Assembly (NCBI RefSeq): GCF_024600715.1
Contig: NZ_CP102332.1
Coordinates: 3,782,001-3,846,000, forward strand
Length of the DNA stretch: 64,000 bases
Source of the DNA: Streptomyces changanensis
GTDB lineage: Bacteria; Actinomycetota; Actinomycetes; Streptomycetales; Streptomycetaceae
Reading direction: 5' to 3'
Shown here piece by piece: positions 41,486 through 50,437 of this stretch; the first letter of the stretch is position 1; the number at the start of each line of letters is the position of its first letter. The translations under genes and the position numbers were made by a program. The notes under the pieces were generated by a model, which was not told where the DNA came from, did no database searches, and was given only the letters and a program-made list of their open reading frames with translations.

Positions 41486-42632
41486 CGCAGTAACCGGGTA
41501 CGACTTCGGGCCCAGCCACCCGATGGACCCGGTACGGCTCGCGCTGACCATGGAGTTGGTGCGGGCCTTCGGGCTCGACCGGTCCGTCGACGTGGTGTCG
41601 GCCAAGCCCGCGGGGGACTCGACGCTGCGGCTCGTCCACCGCGAGGACTACGTGGCCGCCGTCCGCGCCGCGTCCGCCGACCCCACCCACGCCGACCAGG
41701 ACTACGGGCTCGGCACGCTCGACGACCCGGCGTTCGCCGGGATGCACGAGGCGTCCGCGCTGATCGCCGGGCTCTCCGTCGGCGCCGCCGAGGCGGTGTG
41801 GCGCGGCACCGCCACCCGGGCCGTCAACTTCACCGGCGGCCTCCACCACGCCATGCCCGGCGCCGCCGCCGGCTTCTGCGTCTACAACGACGCGTCCCTC
41901 GCCATCGCCCGGCTCCTGGAACTCGGGGCCGAACGCGTCGCCTACCTCGACGTCGACGTCCACCACGGCGACGGCGTGCAGACCGCGTTCTGGGACGACC
42001 CCCGCGTCCTCACCATCTCCCTCCACGAACACCCCCGCACGCTCTTCCCCGGCACCGGTTGGCCCGAGGAGACCGGCGCCCAGGGCCCCGCCGAGGGAAC
42101 CGCCGTCAACGTCGCCCTGCCCGCCGGCACCGGCGACGCCGGCTGGCTGCGCGCCTTCCACGCCGTCGTCCCCGAGCTGCTCGCCGAGTTCCGGCCCCAG
42201 GTCCTCGTCACCCAGCACGGCGCCGACACCCACTTCGAGGACCCGCTCGCCCACCTCGCCGTCTCCCTCGACGCCCAGCGGGCCGTGCAGTTGGCGTGCC
42301 GCGGGCTCGCCGACGAGCACGTCGAGAACGGCCGCTGGGTCGCGCTCGGCGGTGGTGGATACGCGGTCGTCGACGTCGTACCGCGGTCCTGGACGCACCT
42401 CGTCGCCATCGTCGCCGGAGCGGACGTGCCCCCCGCGACGCACGTCCCGCCGTCCTGGCGCGACCTCGTGTACGCGCGGACCCGGCAGCCCGCCCCACGG
42501 CGGATGACCGACGGCCGGTGGCCCGTCACCTGGCGGGCCTGGGAGGACGGCTACGACCCGGAGGACCGGCTCGACCAAGCCGTCCTCGCCACCCGCCGGG
42601 CCGCCTTCCCGCTGCGCGGGCTCCTCGTCTGA
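41454..42632 (+). CDS. acuC: AcuC-type class I histone-deacetylase-family protein
   Basis: A 392-residue zinc amidohydrolase of the arginase/deacetylase fold. In Bacillus AcuC deacetylates acetyl-CoA synthetase. The active site is visible in GGLHHAMPGAAAGFCVYND (tandem His) and YLDVDVHHGDGVQ (metal Asp and His), with QHGADTHFEDPLAHL and GGGGYAVVDVV following. ATG 41454 is favoured over GTG 41445: TACGGT (41441-41446) lies 7 bases before it, a leaderless pattern. It begins inside the 3' end of the MFS gene. An acetyl-CoA synthetase partner is not in this window. Confidence 0.92.
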   Translation: MSGRALLMWDDAVTGYDFGPSHPMDPVRLALTMELVRAFGLDRSVDVVSAKPAGDSTLRLVHREDYVAAVRAASADPTHADQDYGLGTLDDPAFAGMHEASALIAGLSVGAAEAVWRGTATRAVNFTGGLHHAMPGAAAGFCVYNDASLAIARLLELGAERVAYLDVDVHHGDGVQTAFWDDPRVLTISLHEHPRTLFPGTGWPEETGAQGPAEGTAVNVALPAGTGDAGWLRAFHAVVPELLAEFRPQVLVTQHGADTHFEDPLAHLAVSLDAQRAVQLACRGLADEHVENGRWVALGGGGYAVVDVVPRSWTHLVAIVAGADVPPATHVPPSWRDLVYARTRQPAPRRMTDGRWPVTWRAWEDGYDPEDRLDQAVLATRRAAFPLRGLLV

Positions 42633-42742
42633 CCGGCCCCGCCCACCGGCACTCCGCCGGAAGCCCGCCGGCGTTACGCCGACCGTGCGCAGCCCCGGGG
42701 ATTCCGGCGCGCGGTGCCGTCCGGTGCGGCAGCATCGACGGG

Positions 42743-43558
42743 GTGCTGACGACCGCGGCGCTGCGCGCGCACCTGCTGGCGGCCGGGCTGGCCGGCCCCG
42801 TGGCCACCCTCCGCGAACGGAGCCTGCGCAACTACCGGCTGTTCGCCGCCGGCGACCCACGGGCCACCCTGGGGCTCGACCCCGACCGGCCCTGGGACGA
42901 GACGGCCCTGCTGCGGCTCATGGCGGAGAAGTGCGGCGTGTCCCCCGACCCCCGGCACCGCACCGGCGCCGACGTCATCGACCCCGACCGCACCCTGCGC
43001 GCCCTGGACGCCTTCGCCGAACGGCTCGCCGCCGCGGCCGCGCGCGGCGCCCCCGTCCTCTTCGGCACCGGCCACCCCCACCGACTCCTGCCGTTCTACG
43101 CCATGTTGGCAGACGCCATGTCGTCGGCAGGATGTCTCGTTCTCACCCCCGCGCAGGGGAGATGTGTCGACATAACGACCCGATTGGGCCTACGCACGTA
43201 CAACCTCGACTACGTACGGGGAGTCGCGCTGGTGCGGGAACCGCAGGTCGCGGGCGCCGGTTGTGAGCCGGGCGCACACACCCACTCGCCGCTGCCCGTA
43301 CGGGTCGCGCTGGGGGCCGCGACCGAGGGTGACGGGCCTCTCCCGGAGCTGGTCGTGGGGGACCACGGATGGGTCTGCGGGGCAGGTCAGCTGGGCATCG
43401 AGGCCATCGGGCTGGCCGACGCGGACGACCCCGCGCCGTTCGTCGCGGAGGCCGAGGGGCGGGTCGCCGTGACCGTGCCGCTCGACGACGGCGTGCGGTC
43501 CGATTACTACCGCCCGCTCACTCGCTATGTACTCAATCGGGCGTGTCTGTCACAGTAG
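42743..43558 (+). CDS. Conserved actinobacterial phosphatase-like protein
   Basis: A 271-residue soluble protein conserved in streptomycetes and often labelled phosphatase. Visible blocks are LRERSLRNYRLFAAGDPR, ALLRLMAEKCGVS, VLFGTGHPHRLLPFYAMLADAM, TRLGLRTYNLDYVRGVALV, then ELVVGDHGWVCGAGQLGIEAIGLADADDP and a C-terminal VPLDDGVRSDYYRPLTRYVL. The GDHGW and LADADDP segments could bind metal or phosphate, but I cannot identify catalytic residues with confidence. GTG 42743 is the best start; no clear ribosome-binding site. Confidence 0.75.
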   Translation: MLTTAALRAHLLAAGLAGPVATLRERSLRNYRLFAAGDPRATLGLDPDRPWDETALLRLMAEKCGVSPDPRHRTGADVIDPDRTLRALDAFAERLAAAAARGAPVLFGTGHPHRLLPFYAMLADAMSSAGCLVLTPAQGRCVDITTRLGLRTYNLDYVRGVALVREPQVAGAGCEPGAHTHSPLPVRVALGAATEGDGPLPELVVGDHGWVCGAGQLGIEAIGLADADDPAPFVAEAEGRVAVTVPLDDGVRSDYYRPLTRYVLNRACLSQ

Positions 43559-43685
43559 GCGGCGGATGGCTGCTCCTCTTCCCCACCCGTATCAACCGCC
43601 CCTAGTCTGGGGAGTGAGCGCACAGCGACGAAGAGTCACCGGAGGGGAAGCCGGTGGCGTCATGTGCGGAAGGTACAGGTGGGTC

Positions 43686-43898
43686 ATGGTTGCTGCTGGC
43701 GAGACACCTCTCAACGAGGTCAAGTTCCTGACCGTGGCAGAAGTTGCCTCGGTGATGCGCGTATCGAAGATGACCGTGTACCGGTTGGTGCACAGCGGTC
43801 ATTTGCCGGCCATCCGGGTGGGGAGGTCCTTCCGGGTGCCGGAGCAGGCGGTGCACGAGTACCTCCGCGAGTCCTTCGTGGGGGTGGAGACCGCATAG
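43686..43898 (+). CDS. bdtA: Small excisionase/MerR-like HTH DNA-binding protein
   Basis: A 70-residue protein consisting of one winged helix-turn-helix of the excisionase/MerR family: FLTVAEVASVMRVSKMTVYRLVHSGHLPAIRVGRSFRVPEQAVHEYLRE. It should bind DNA, probably as a dimer or with partners. From memory it is orthologous to S. coelicolor BdtA (SCO3328), a target of the developmental regulator BldD; this link is recollection, not visible here. ATG 43686 has AGGTGGG just upstream; an alternative ATG at 43662 would add 8 residues. The bS22 gene follows 141 bases later. Confidence 0.82.
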   Translation: MVAAGETPLNEVKFLTVAEVASVMRVSKMTVYRLVHSGHLPAIRVGRSFRVPEQAVHEYLRESFVGVETA

Positions 43899-44039
43899 TG
43901 CGGAGTCCCGTCCCCCTCGGATTACGACCTCGGCGCTTCGACGGGTAGGCTAGGCCGACGTAGGTCGTGTGGGCCCAGACGCCCCGCACCGAGATCCCCG
44001 CTCATGCGGGGGTGTTCCGAGAAGTGAGCGAGGGTAGTC

Positions 44040-44138
44040 GTGGGCTCTGTTATCAAGAAGCGGCGCAAGCGGATGGCGAAGAAGAAGCACCGCAAGCTTC
44101 TGAAGCGCACCCGTGTGCAGCGTCGTAACAAGAAGTAA
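44040..44138 (+). CDS. bS22-type small ribosomal protein (32 aa)
   Basis: GTG 44040 to TAA 44138 encodes a 32-residue, extremely basic peptide starting [16 protein letters not shown] and ending RVQRRNKK (half of all residues are Lys or Arg). It closely matches the mycobacterial 30S protein bS22 found by cryo-EM and the AURKAIP1/COX24 domain of mitochondrial small subunits. It should sit in the 30S subunit near rRNA. It is too short for usual gene finders. GAGGG ahead of the start may serve as ribosome-binding site. Codon use is less G+C-rich (many AAG) but this follows from the Lys content. Confidence 0.92.
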   Translation: MGSVIKKRRKRMAKKKHRKLLKRTRVQRRNKK

Positions 44139-44160
44139 GCGGCGGCTTCACGTGCGCCTC

Positions 44161-44194
44161 GCGGCCCTCCCACCGGTGACGGTGGGAGGGCCGC
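44161..44194. terminator. Hairpin after bS22 gene
   Basis: Perfect 14-bp inverted repeat (44161-44174 with 44181-44194), six-base loop, no T tract; an I-shaped terminator of the kind common in Streptomyces. Confidence 0.75.
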
Positions 44195-44321
44195 GGTCAT
44201 GTCCGGGGCGGTCCCGGCGGCTCTCGGTTCCGGACGTTTCCGCGTCGATGGTCGTCACAGCGCGACAGCCACCCGCTACGGTGGCAGCCACACGCTCGGG
44301 ACCGAACGGGAGGCGCTGATC

Positions 44322-45380
44322 TTGGGCAGGGTCGTGCTCGTCACCGGGGTGGCCCGGCCGCTCGCCGGCCGTTTCGTACGGCGCGTCACCCGCGATCCCG
44401 ACGTCGACCGCGTCATCGGGGTGGACGCCGTCGCCCCCGCCCATTCGCTCGGCGGCGCCCTCTTCGTCCGCGCGGACATCCGGCAGCCCGTCTTCGGGCG
44501 CCTCCTCGCCGAGCACACGGTGGACACGGTCGTCCACATGGACGTGTCGGCGACCCCGCTGGGCGGCGGCGGCCGGACCGCGGTCAAGGAGACCAACGTC
44601 ATCGGCACGATGCAGCTGCTCGGCGCCTGCCAGAAGTGCCCCACGGTCAGCCGGCTCGTCGTCCGCTCCAGCACCGGCGTCTACGGCTCCGCCCCGCGCG
44701 ACCCCGCCGTCTTCACCGAGACGACGCCGCCCAAGTCGCTGCCGGGCGGCGGCTTCGCGAAGGACGTCGCCGAGGTCGAGGGGTACGTACGGGGCTTCGC
44801 CCGGCGCCGCCCCGACGTCGCCGTGTGCGTGCTGCGCTTCGCGAACATCCTCGGCCCCGGGGCCGACTCCCCGCTCGCCGAGTACTTCTCGCTTCCCGTG
44901 CTGCCGACCGTCCTCGGGTACGACCCGCGCCTCCAGTTCGTCCACGAGGACGACGTACTGGACGTGCTGCGGATCGCCTCGTCGGAGCCGCGCCGGGCCA
45001 CGCTCAACAGCGGCACCTTCAACGTCGCGGGCGACGGCGTGCTGACGCTCTCTCAGTGCGCGAGGCGGCTCGGCCGGCCGACCGTGCCCGTACTGCCGCC
45101 GGCCGTCACCTGGGTGGGCACGGCGCTGCGGGCCGTCGGCCTGAGCGACTTCTCGCCCGAGCAGGTCCGGCTGCTGACGCACGGCCGGGTGGTCAGCACG
45201 ACGCAGATGCGCGAGACCCTGGGCTTCACGCCCACGTACACCACGGCGGAGACCTTCGCGGACTTCGTCCGCCACCGGGGCCCGGGCATCCTGCCCCCCG
45301 CCGCCATCACGGCGGCGGTCGACGGTCTGGCCGCCCGACTCGGTGACGGCGTCGCCCAGTGGACGGCGAAGCGGTCGTGA
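44322..45380 (+). CDS. NAD-dependent epimerase/dehydratase (SDR-e)
   Basis: A 352-residue extended short-chain dehydrogenase-like protein. The nucleotide-binding motif VVLVTGVARPLAGRFVRR lies at the very N-terminus, followed by RADIRQP, VVHMDVSATPLGGGG, and the catalytic-type segment LVVRSSTGVYGSAPRDPAVF; the typical Tyr-x3-Lys appears displaced or altered, so activity is uncertain. The C-terminal part (FVHEDDVLDVLRIAS, GTFNVAGDGVLTLSQCARRLGRP) is substrate-binding. TTG 44322 is chosen because GGGAGG (44308-44313) is at ideal spacing and the Rossmann motif then starts at residue 3; the longer frame from 44199 has no family match. It precedes an acyltransferase gene with which it is linked in relatives. 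Confidence 0.85.
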   Translation: MGRVVLVTGVARPLAGRFVRRVTRDPDVDRVIGVDAVAPAHSLGGALFVRADIRQPVFGRLLAEHTVDTVVHMDVSATPLGGGGRTAVKETNVIGTMQLLGACQKCPTVSRLVVRSSTGVYGSAPRDPAVFTETTPPKSLPGGGFAKDVAEVEGYVRGFARRRPDVAVCVLRFANILGPGADSPLAEYFSLPVLPTVLGYDPRLQFVHEDDVLDVLRIASSEPRRATLNSGTFNVAGDGVLTLSQCARRLGRPTVPVLPPAVTWVGTALRAVGLSDFSPEQVRLLTHGRVVSTTQMRETLGFTPTYTTAETFADFVRHRGPGILPPAAITAAVDGLAARLGDGVAQWTAKRS

Positions 45381-45585
45381 CGGCGCGGCGCGGGCGGGTT
45401 CCCGTGGCGACGCCGGCCCGCACGGCAAGGGCCCGCACGACGCCGGCCCGTGCGACGCCGGCCCGCGCGGGCACGACAGCCGGAACGCGAGCAGCAGGCG
45501 TGACGGGCGCGACCGCCAGGGCGGAAGCGCCGACCGGGGCACGAGCAACAGCCGGGACGGACGGGACAAGGAGCGCGGGCTAACG
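45381..45585. repeat. Spacer with three-copy 14-bp repeat
   Basis: A 205-base gap with near-identical 14-mers at 45407-45420, 45437-45450 and 45452-45465 (core CGACGCCGGCCCG). The reading frame of the next gene is open through it, giving an Arg/Gly/Asp-rich, non-family-like extension that is not called as protein. Confidence 0.6.
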
Positions 45586-46602
45586 ATGGCGGACGCCAAG
45601 GTCATCCCCTTCGACGAGGACCGGCCGCGCGGCGGTGCGCCGCGCGCGGCCCGCAGGCGGTCGGCGGCCGGTGGCGCCGCGGCGCGGGTGACCCCGCTGC
45701 CGGGCCCGCCGGCGCCGGCTGCCGCCGACCCCGCGCCGCCGCCGGCCGAACGGCCCGCCGACGGCACGTGGGAGCGGCGCGTCGCGGGCGGCCTGGCCTT
45801 CCTGCGGCGCCGCCTCACCGGCGAGTACGAGGTCGACGAGTTCGGGTACGACGAGGAGCTCACCGACCAGGTGCTCATGTCGCTGCTGCGGCCCCTGTAC
45901 GAGAAGTACTTCCGGGTGGAGGTGCTCGGCGTCGAGAACATCCCGGCCGAGGGCGGCGCCCTGGTCGTGGCGAACCACTCGGGCACGCTCCCGCTGGACG
46001 GGTTGATGATGCAGGTCGCCGTCCACGACCACCACCCGGCCGACCGGCACCTGCGGCTCCTCGCCGCGGACCTGGTGTTCATGCTGCCGGTCGTCAGCGA
46101 GCTGGCCCGCAAGGCCGGGCACACGCTGGCGTGCGCGGAGGACGCCGAGCGGCTGCTCCGGCGGGGCGAGGTCGTCGGGGTGATGCCGGAGGGCTTCAAG
46201 GGCATCGGCAAGCCGTTCAGCGAGCGGTACAAGCTCCAGCGGTTCGGGCGCGGCGGCTTCGTGTCGACGGCGCTGCGCGCGGGCGCGCCGATCGTCCCCT
46301 GCGCGATCGTCGGCGCCGAGGAGATCTACCCGATGGTCGGCAACGCCAAGACGCTGGCGCGCCTGCTGGGCTTCCCGTACTTCCCGCTCACGCCGACCTT
46401 CCCGTGGCTGGGGCCGCTGGGCGCGCTGCCGCTGCCGACGAAGTGGACGATCCAGTTCGGCGAGCCCATCCCGACCGACGGGTACGCGCCGGAGGCGGCG
46501 GAGGACCCGATGCTGATGTTCAACCTGACGGACCAGGTGCGGGAGCAGATCCAGCACGCGCTGTACAAACTGCTGGTGCGCAGGCGGTCGGTCTTCTTCT
46601 GA
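45586..46602 (+). CDS. PlsC-like lysophospholipid acyltransferase
   Basis: A 338-residue acyltransferase of the 1-acylglycerol-3-phosphate type. A disordered Arg/Ala/Pro start (~1-60) is followed by the domain: LRPLYEKYFRVEVLGVENIP, the His motif VVANHSGTLPLDGLMMQ (the Asp is at +7, longer than the usual HX4D), then GVMPEGFKG (PEG motif) and GAPIVPCAIVGAEEIYP. No membrane-spanning helix is strong, so it is probably peripheral. ATG 45586 gives the conserved MADAKVIPFD start; AAGGAG lies at 45567-45572, somewhat far. Linked to the epimerase upstream; the lipid made is unknown. Confidence 0.88.
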   Translation: MADAKVIPFDEDRPRGGAPRAARRRSAAGGAAARVTPLPGPPAPAAADPAPPPAERPADGTWERRVAGGLAFLRRRLTGEYEVDEFGYDEELTDQVLMSLLRPLYEKYFRVEVLGVENIPAEGGALVVANHSGTLPLDGLMMQVAVHDHHPADRHLRLLAADLVFMLPVVSELARKAGHTLACAEDAERLLRRGEVVGVMPEGFKGIGKPFSERYKLQRFGRGGFVSTALRAGAPIVPCAIVGAEEIYPMVGNAKTLARLLGFPYFPLTPTFPWLGPLGALPLPTKWTIQFGEPIPTDGYAPEAAEDPMLMFNLTDQVREQIQHALYKLLVRRRSVFF

Positions 46603-46647
46603 CCGGCCCCGGCTTTGGACCCGCCCCGCCCCGCCCCGGACGCGCTG

Positions 46648-46683
46648 CGACGGGCGCCGCTCCGTGGGGAGCGGCGCCCGTCG
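46648..46683. terminator. Bidirectional hairpin between acyltransferase and rsbN
   Basis: Perfect 16-bp stem (46648-46663 with 46668-46683), loop GTGG, no T tract, placed between convergent genes. Confidence 0.8.
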
Positions 46684-46709
46684 TATGGCCGAGGGGTGGG
46701 AACGCCGCG

Positions 46710-47915
46710 CTAGCGGGCGTCGTCCTGGTCGATGCCGAGGCCCGGGAGGATGCCGGGCAGGATCGGCGGCAGGGTGACGTCGGGTGCGGGGACGGGCGCC
46801 TCCGGTGTGCCGCCCTGGCTGGGCGGTGCCGATGTCGCCGGGCCGTCCGGGTCGAGGAGGCCGCCGGTGTCGCCGCCGATGAGGCCCTGGTCCGCGGAGG
46901 GGCCGGAGTCGGACGGTCCCGGGCTGTCCGCGGTGTCGCCGCCGGACGGCTGCGCGTGCGGGTCGGACGGCGACTGGCGGGACGGGGCGGGACCCGTCGA
47001 ACCCTCCGGCGTCCCCGGCTTGGCGGAGCCTCGGCCGCCGCCCTTCTCCGGGGCGCTGGGCAGCCGCGCCTGGAGCGGGCCGACCTGTTCGTCTATGGCG
47101 TCGAACACGGACGTCACCTGGTCGCGGACGTCGGTCAGCTGGGGCGGCAGCTTGTCGCGCAGCCCGTTCCACGTGCCGCGGTGGTTGCGGGCGAACGAGT
47201 CGAGCGTCGCCATCGGGCCGATGCGGCCGTCCCGCTCGTAGGCGAGGCGGAGCAGTCGGTGCCCCTCGGAGACGTCGTGCTGCATGCCGGTGAGCACGCG
47301 GCGGATCTCGCCGAGCGACTCGTGGTCCAGTTCGCCGGCGCGGCCGCGCTCCATCAGCCGCCGGGCCTCGCTGAGCCGGGTGGAGGCGTGGTCGAGGTAG
47401 ATCTCCCCCCGGTCGGCGTCGTCGTCCGCCAGACCGAGCGTCAGGTCTTCCATGCCGCGCTTCAACCCGTACAGCGAGTCACCCGGGAGGGCGTCGGAAC
47501 TGGCAGCGGCCACCCCGCTGAACGCGCCCGCCGCCACACCCACGGTGAGGCCGCCGGCGGCCAGGCCCTTCGACCAGCGGCTGCGGGGCCGCAATTTCCG
47601 GAGGGCGGTGGCGCGGTGCGCGCCCCGGCCGCTCGATGTCCGCTGCTCCGGAACCATAGGGTCCGCGGACGCACCGCCCGCGGCCGTGCCCTCCTGGAGC
47701 ATCGCTTCCATGGCGGCGACGAGCTGCGCTCGCTGCACCACCTTCACCTCGGGGTCCAACACGGGCTTCGGCAGTGCGCCGAGGCCGTTCGCCAGGGCCG
47801 TCAACCGACCCTGCTCGGTGGGTCCGGCCGACGCCTCGGGCTGCTGGGCCGCCTGATCTTCCAGGGCCTGGGCGAAGGCGTTCGCCCGCCGGTGCGCCGA
47901 TACGTTCGCGATCAC
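46710..47915 (-). CDS. rsbN: RsbN, anti-sigma factor for BldN (DUF5667)
   Basis: A 401-residue membrane anti-sigma factor that holds BldN at the membrane and delays development. The cytoplasmic N-terminal domain (IANVSAHRRANAFAQALEDQ onward, ~1-110) binds sigma; one membrane helix follows (WSKGLAAGGLTVGVAAGAFSGVAAA); the extracytoplasmic DUF5667 domain (SSDALPGDSLYGLKRGMEDLTLGLADDDADRGEIYLDHASTRLSEARRLM) and a Pro/Ser/Gly-rich tail complete it. GTG 47915 is preferred to GTG 47924 because AGGAGG lies exactly 8 bases ahead. It is directly downstream of bldN on the same strand with a 276-base gap that holds a probable own promoter. Confidence 0.94.
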   Translation of the reverse strand: MIANVSAHRRANAFAQALEDQAAQQPEASAGPTEQGRLTALANGLGALPKPVLDPEVKVVQRAQLVAAMEAMLQEGTAAGGASADPMVPEQRTSSGRGAHRATALRKLRPRSRWSKGLAAGGLTVGVAAGAFSGVAAASSDALPGDSLYGLKRGMEDLTLGLADDDADRGEIYLDHASTRLSEARRLMERGRAGELDHESLGEIRRVLTGMQHDVSEGHRLLRLAYERDGRIGPMATLDSFARNHRGTWNGLRDKLPPQLTDVRDQVTSVFDAIDEQVGPLQARLPSAPEKGGGRGSAKPGTPEGSTGPAPSRQSPSDPHAQPSGGDTADSPGPSDSGPSADQGLIGGDTGGLLDPDGPATSAPPSQGGTPEAPVPAPDVTLPPILPGILPGLGIDQDDAR

Positions 47916-48045
47916 TGGCGGCACCTCCTCTCGTCATGACGGTCGACTCCCCAGGGGGTCCGGACGGTTGCACACCTTGAACACATCCACACGAACGAGT
48001 GAGTGGTTGTGGGCACGGCGCGACCACAGGGAGCCTGCATCCCGC

Positions 48046-48074
48046 ACAACGAGCGTCGCGGCACTTGGGTTACG
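48046..48074 (-). promoter_or_regulatory. Candidate BldN-dependent promoter of rsbN
   Basis: On the minus strand CGTAAC (48074-48069), 17-bp spacer, CGTTGT (48051-48046), about 130 bases ahead of rsbN. This resembles the BldN consensus as I recall it (CGTAAC, about 16 bp, CGTTGA), and rsbN is known to be BldN-controlled in relatives, forming a feedback loop. Confidence 0.55.
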
Positions 48075-48191
48075 GACGGAGGATGATCGGACCAGCGCGT
48101 CATGAGGTGGTCACCGGGGTCGGTAGACGGGGAGGGGGCGGACGTGGCGGGCGGGGCCGGAGGGGGACGGACGACCGGCCGGGGAGGGGGC

Positions 48192-48974
48192 TCAGCGGGC
48201 GTCTTCGGGAAGCAGCCGGGCGAGGGTCCGCACGGCCCGGTACTGGAGGGTCTTGATCGCGCCCTCGTTCTTCCCCATGACGCGTGCGGTCTCGGCGACC
48301 GACAGCCCCTGCAGGAAGCGCAGGGTGACGCACTCCTGCTGCTGGGGGTTCAGCTTGCGGACCGCTTCGAGCAGGGCGGCGTTGGAGAGGGACTCCAGGA
48401 CCGAGTCCTCCGGGCTGCGCTCGACCTCGTTGGCGTCGAGCATCTCCCCGGTGGTCACTTCGAGTCGGAACCGGCTCGACTTGAAGTGGTCGGCGACCAG
48501 GTTCCGCGCGATCGTGACCAGCCAGGCGCCGAAGTCCCGCCCCTGCCAGGTGAAGGTGGAGATGCGGCGCAGGGCGCGCAGGAACGTCTCGCTGGTGAGG
48601 TCCTCCGCGGTCGCCTTCCCGCCGACGCGGTAGTAGATGTAGCGGTAGACGGTGTCGCTGTACTGGTCGTACAGGCGGCCGAACGCCTCGGCCTCACCGG
48701 CCTGGGCGCGCTCGACCAGCTCCATCATGCGGGCGCTGTCGCTGTCGGCGGTGGGCCGCCGGGCGGCGGTCGAGGTGCCCGAGCCGCCGCGTCCGCCCCG
48801 TCTTCCGACGGCGGCGGCACCGCCGTCGGCCAGGGCGTAGCAGGGACCGGCGGGGGCCGGTACGGCGAAGGCGGGGACGGCGTACGCGGTGGGGACGAAG
48901 CCGCGCAAGTGGTCGAGGACCGTTGCGCGCAGCGTAGCCAGGCCCGAGGCGTCAACCCCGACGTGTGGGTACAC
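48192..48974 (-). CDS. bldN: BldN, developmental ECF sigma factor (made as a proprotein)
   Basis: A 260-residue ECF sigma factor needed for aerial mycelium formation; in S. coelicolor it transcribes bldM and the chaplin and rodlin genes. An N-terminal extension of about 85 residues (VYPHVGVDASGLATLRATVLDHLRGFV...) precedes the sigma domains and is removed by proteolysis in S. coelicolor. Region 2 is FGRLYDQYSDTVYRYIYYRVGGKATAEDLTSETFLRALRRI; region 4 is LNPQQQECVTLRFLQGLSVAETARVMGKNEGAIKTLQYRAVRTLARLL. GTG 48974 is used (GGGAG upstream), matching the known start; the open frame continues 19 codons further upstream to 49031. Confidence 0.97.
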   Translation of the reverse strand: MYPHVGVDASGLATLRATVLDHLRGFVPTAYAVPAFAVPAPAGPCYALADGGAAAVGRRGGRGGSGTSTAARRPTADSDSARMMELVERAQAGEAEAFGRLYDQYSDTVYRYIYYRVGGKATAEDLTSETFLRALRRISTFTWQGRDFGAWLVTIARNLVADHFKSSRFRLEVTTGEMLDANEVERSPEDSVLESLSNAALLEAVRKLNPQQQECVTLRFLQGLSVAETARVMGKNEGAIKTLQYRAVRTLARLLPEDAR

Positions 48975-49402
48975 GGGACTCCCAGAGGCAGAGCTTCCAT
49001 CACGTGCAGTGCGGGACCGTTCACTCGTCATGGCGACGTGTGGGGGGTTCCGTATGCGTCTGAGGAGAATAACGCTTCGTGCAGGGAGCGCTACACCGAG
49101 TTGCTCAAATCATCGATTCAGTCGCTTCTCTTATGGGTGGGTGACGGATCGAGGCGCACTTGGTGACCGTTTTCTGATGGGATTACTTCGATTTCTGTCT
49201 GACCGCAGGATGAGTTGTGGCCGAGTGCGTCGGGCGTGACTGGGGCCCGTGCCGGGCGGGTAAGACCGGTGTTTGGCCCCGGGCGCGCTCCGGTACGCCC
49301 CTGGACGTCACCTGGACGGCCCTGGACACGCGGACCGCTGCCGGGCGCCGCGTCCGGACACGGGTCGCAGGACGGCCGGGCGGAGGGGGAGCGGGGCGAG
49401 GG
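48975..49402. other. bldN upstream region
   Basis: A 428-base region before bldN (read leftward). The part 49040-49215 is markedly AT-richer than the rest of the window and is the likely promoter and BldD-repression region; I could not place a BldD palindrome with confidence. The part 49216-49402 is the tail spacer of the HAD-IB gene. Confidence 0.55.
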
Positions 49403-50323
49403 TCAGCGGCGGCGGCGGTGCAGGGCGACCGCGGCGGCCGTGCCGCCGGCCAGGGCACCGACGCCCGCGGCGGCGGGGATGCCGACCTTCGCGGCCTTGC
49501 GCCCGGTGCGGTAGTCGCGCAGCCGCCACTCCCGCTCCCGGGCGTACCGGCGCAGCTGCGCGTCCGGGTTGATGGCGTAGGGGTGGCCCACGAGCGACAG
49601 CATCGGGATGTCGTTGTGCGAGTCGCTGTACGCGGCGCAGCGCTCCAGGTCCAGGCCCTCCTTGGACGCCAGCGCGCGGACCGCCTCCGCCTTGGCGGGC
49701 CCGTGCAGCGGCTCGCCGACCAGCCGGCCCGTGTACACGCCGTCCACCGACTCGGCGACCGTGCCGAGGGCGCCGGTCAGCCCCAGCCGGCGGGCGATGA
49801 TCGTCGCCGTCTCGACGGGCGCGGCGGTGACGAGCCACACCTTCTGGCCGGCGTCCAGGTGGGCCTGGGCGAGGGCGCGGGTGCCCGGCCAGATGCGGTC
49901 GGCCATGTACTCGTCGTAGATCTCCTCGCCGATGGTCATCAGCTCGGAGACGCGGTGGCCGCGCACGATCGACAGGGCGCTCTCGCGGGCGTCCTGCATG
50001 TGCTCGGGGTCCTCGACGCCGGCCAGCCGGAACCAGGTCTGCTGCCAGGCGAAGCGGGCCAGCTCACGGCGCTGGAAGAACTTCCGCTTGTACAGGCCGC
50101 GGCCGAAGTGGAACAGGGCGGCGCCCTGCATCACGGTGTTGTCCAGGTCGAAGAAGGCGGCGGCGCGGACGTCGCCGCGCACCGGGAACTCGGCTTCCGG
50201 TTCGGCCAGGAGCTGCAGCTGCCGCGAGGTCTTGCGGGCCGCCTCCGCGGCGGCCTCGCCGGCCAGCACGCTGCGTGCCGTGGCGGAGCGCCTGCGCGGG
50301 GGGAGCCATCCGAGTGCGGCCAT
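49403..50323 (-). CDS. HAD-IB family phosphatase (SerB-like) with C-terminal helix
   Basis: A 306-residue HAD-IB hydrolase. Motif I is FFDLDNTVM (D59, D61), motif [15 protein letters not shown], and motif [22 protein letters not shown] with the [19 protein letters not shown] ending [10 protein letters not shown]. Residues ~280-300 ([22 protein letters not shown]) form a hydrophobic helix followed by HRRRR, suggesting membrane attachment. Relatives act on phosphoserine or lysophospholipid-type substrates; this one is unassigned. ATG 50323 follows TATGCT by 6 bases on the minus strand (leaderless pattern). Divergent from the glutaredoxin-like gene. Confidence 0.88.
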   Translation of the reverse strand: MAALGWLPPRRRSATARSVLAGEAAAEAARKTSRQLQLLAEPEAEFPVRGDVRAAAFFDLDNTVMQGAALFHFGRGLYKRKFFQRRELARFAWQQTWFRLAGVEDPEHMQDARESALSIVRGHRVSELMTIGEEIYDEYMADRIWPGTRALAQAHLDAGQKVWLVTAAPVETATIIARRLGLTGALGTVAESVDGVYTGRLVGEPLHGPAKAEAVRALASKEGLDLERCAAYSDSHNDIPMLSLVGHPYAINPDAQLRRYAREREWRLRDYRTGRKAAKVGIPAAAGVGALAGGTAAAVALHRRRR

Positions 50324-50437
50324 GACGCGAGCATAGCCAGTGTGTTCGGTCCCGCCCGACACGCGGGGACGCCGTCAGGGGGAACGCCCGGGGGCCGGAG
50401 GGTGAACCGGGGCCGCGCGGGCGCGGACAATGGGCAC

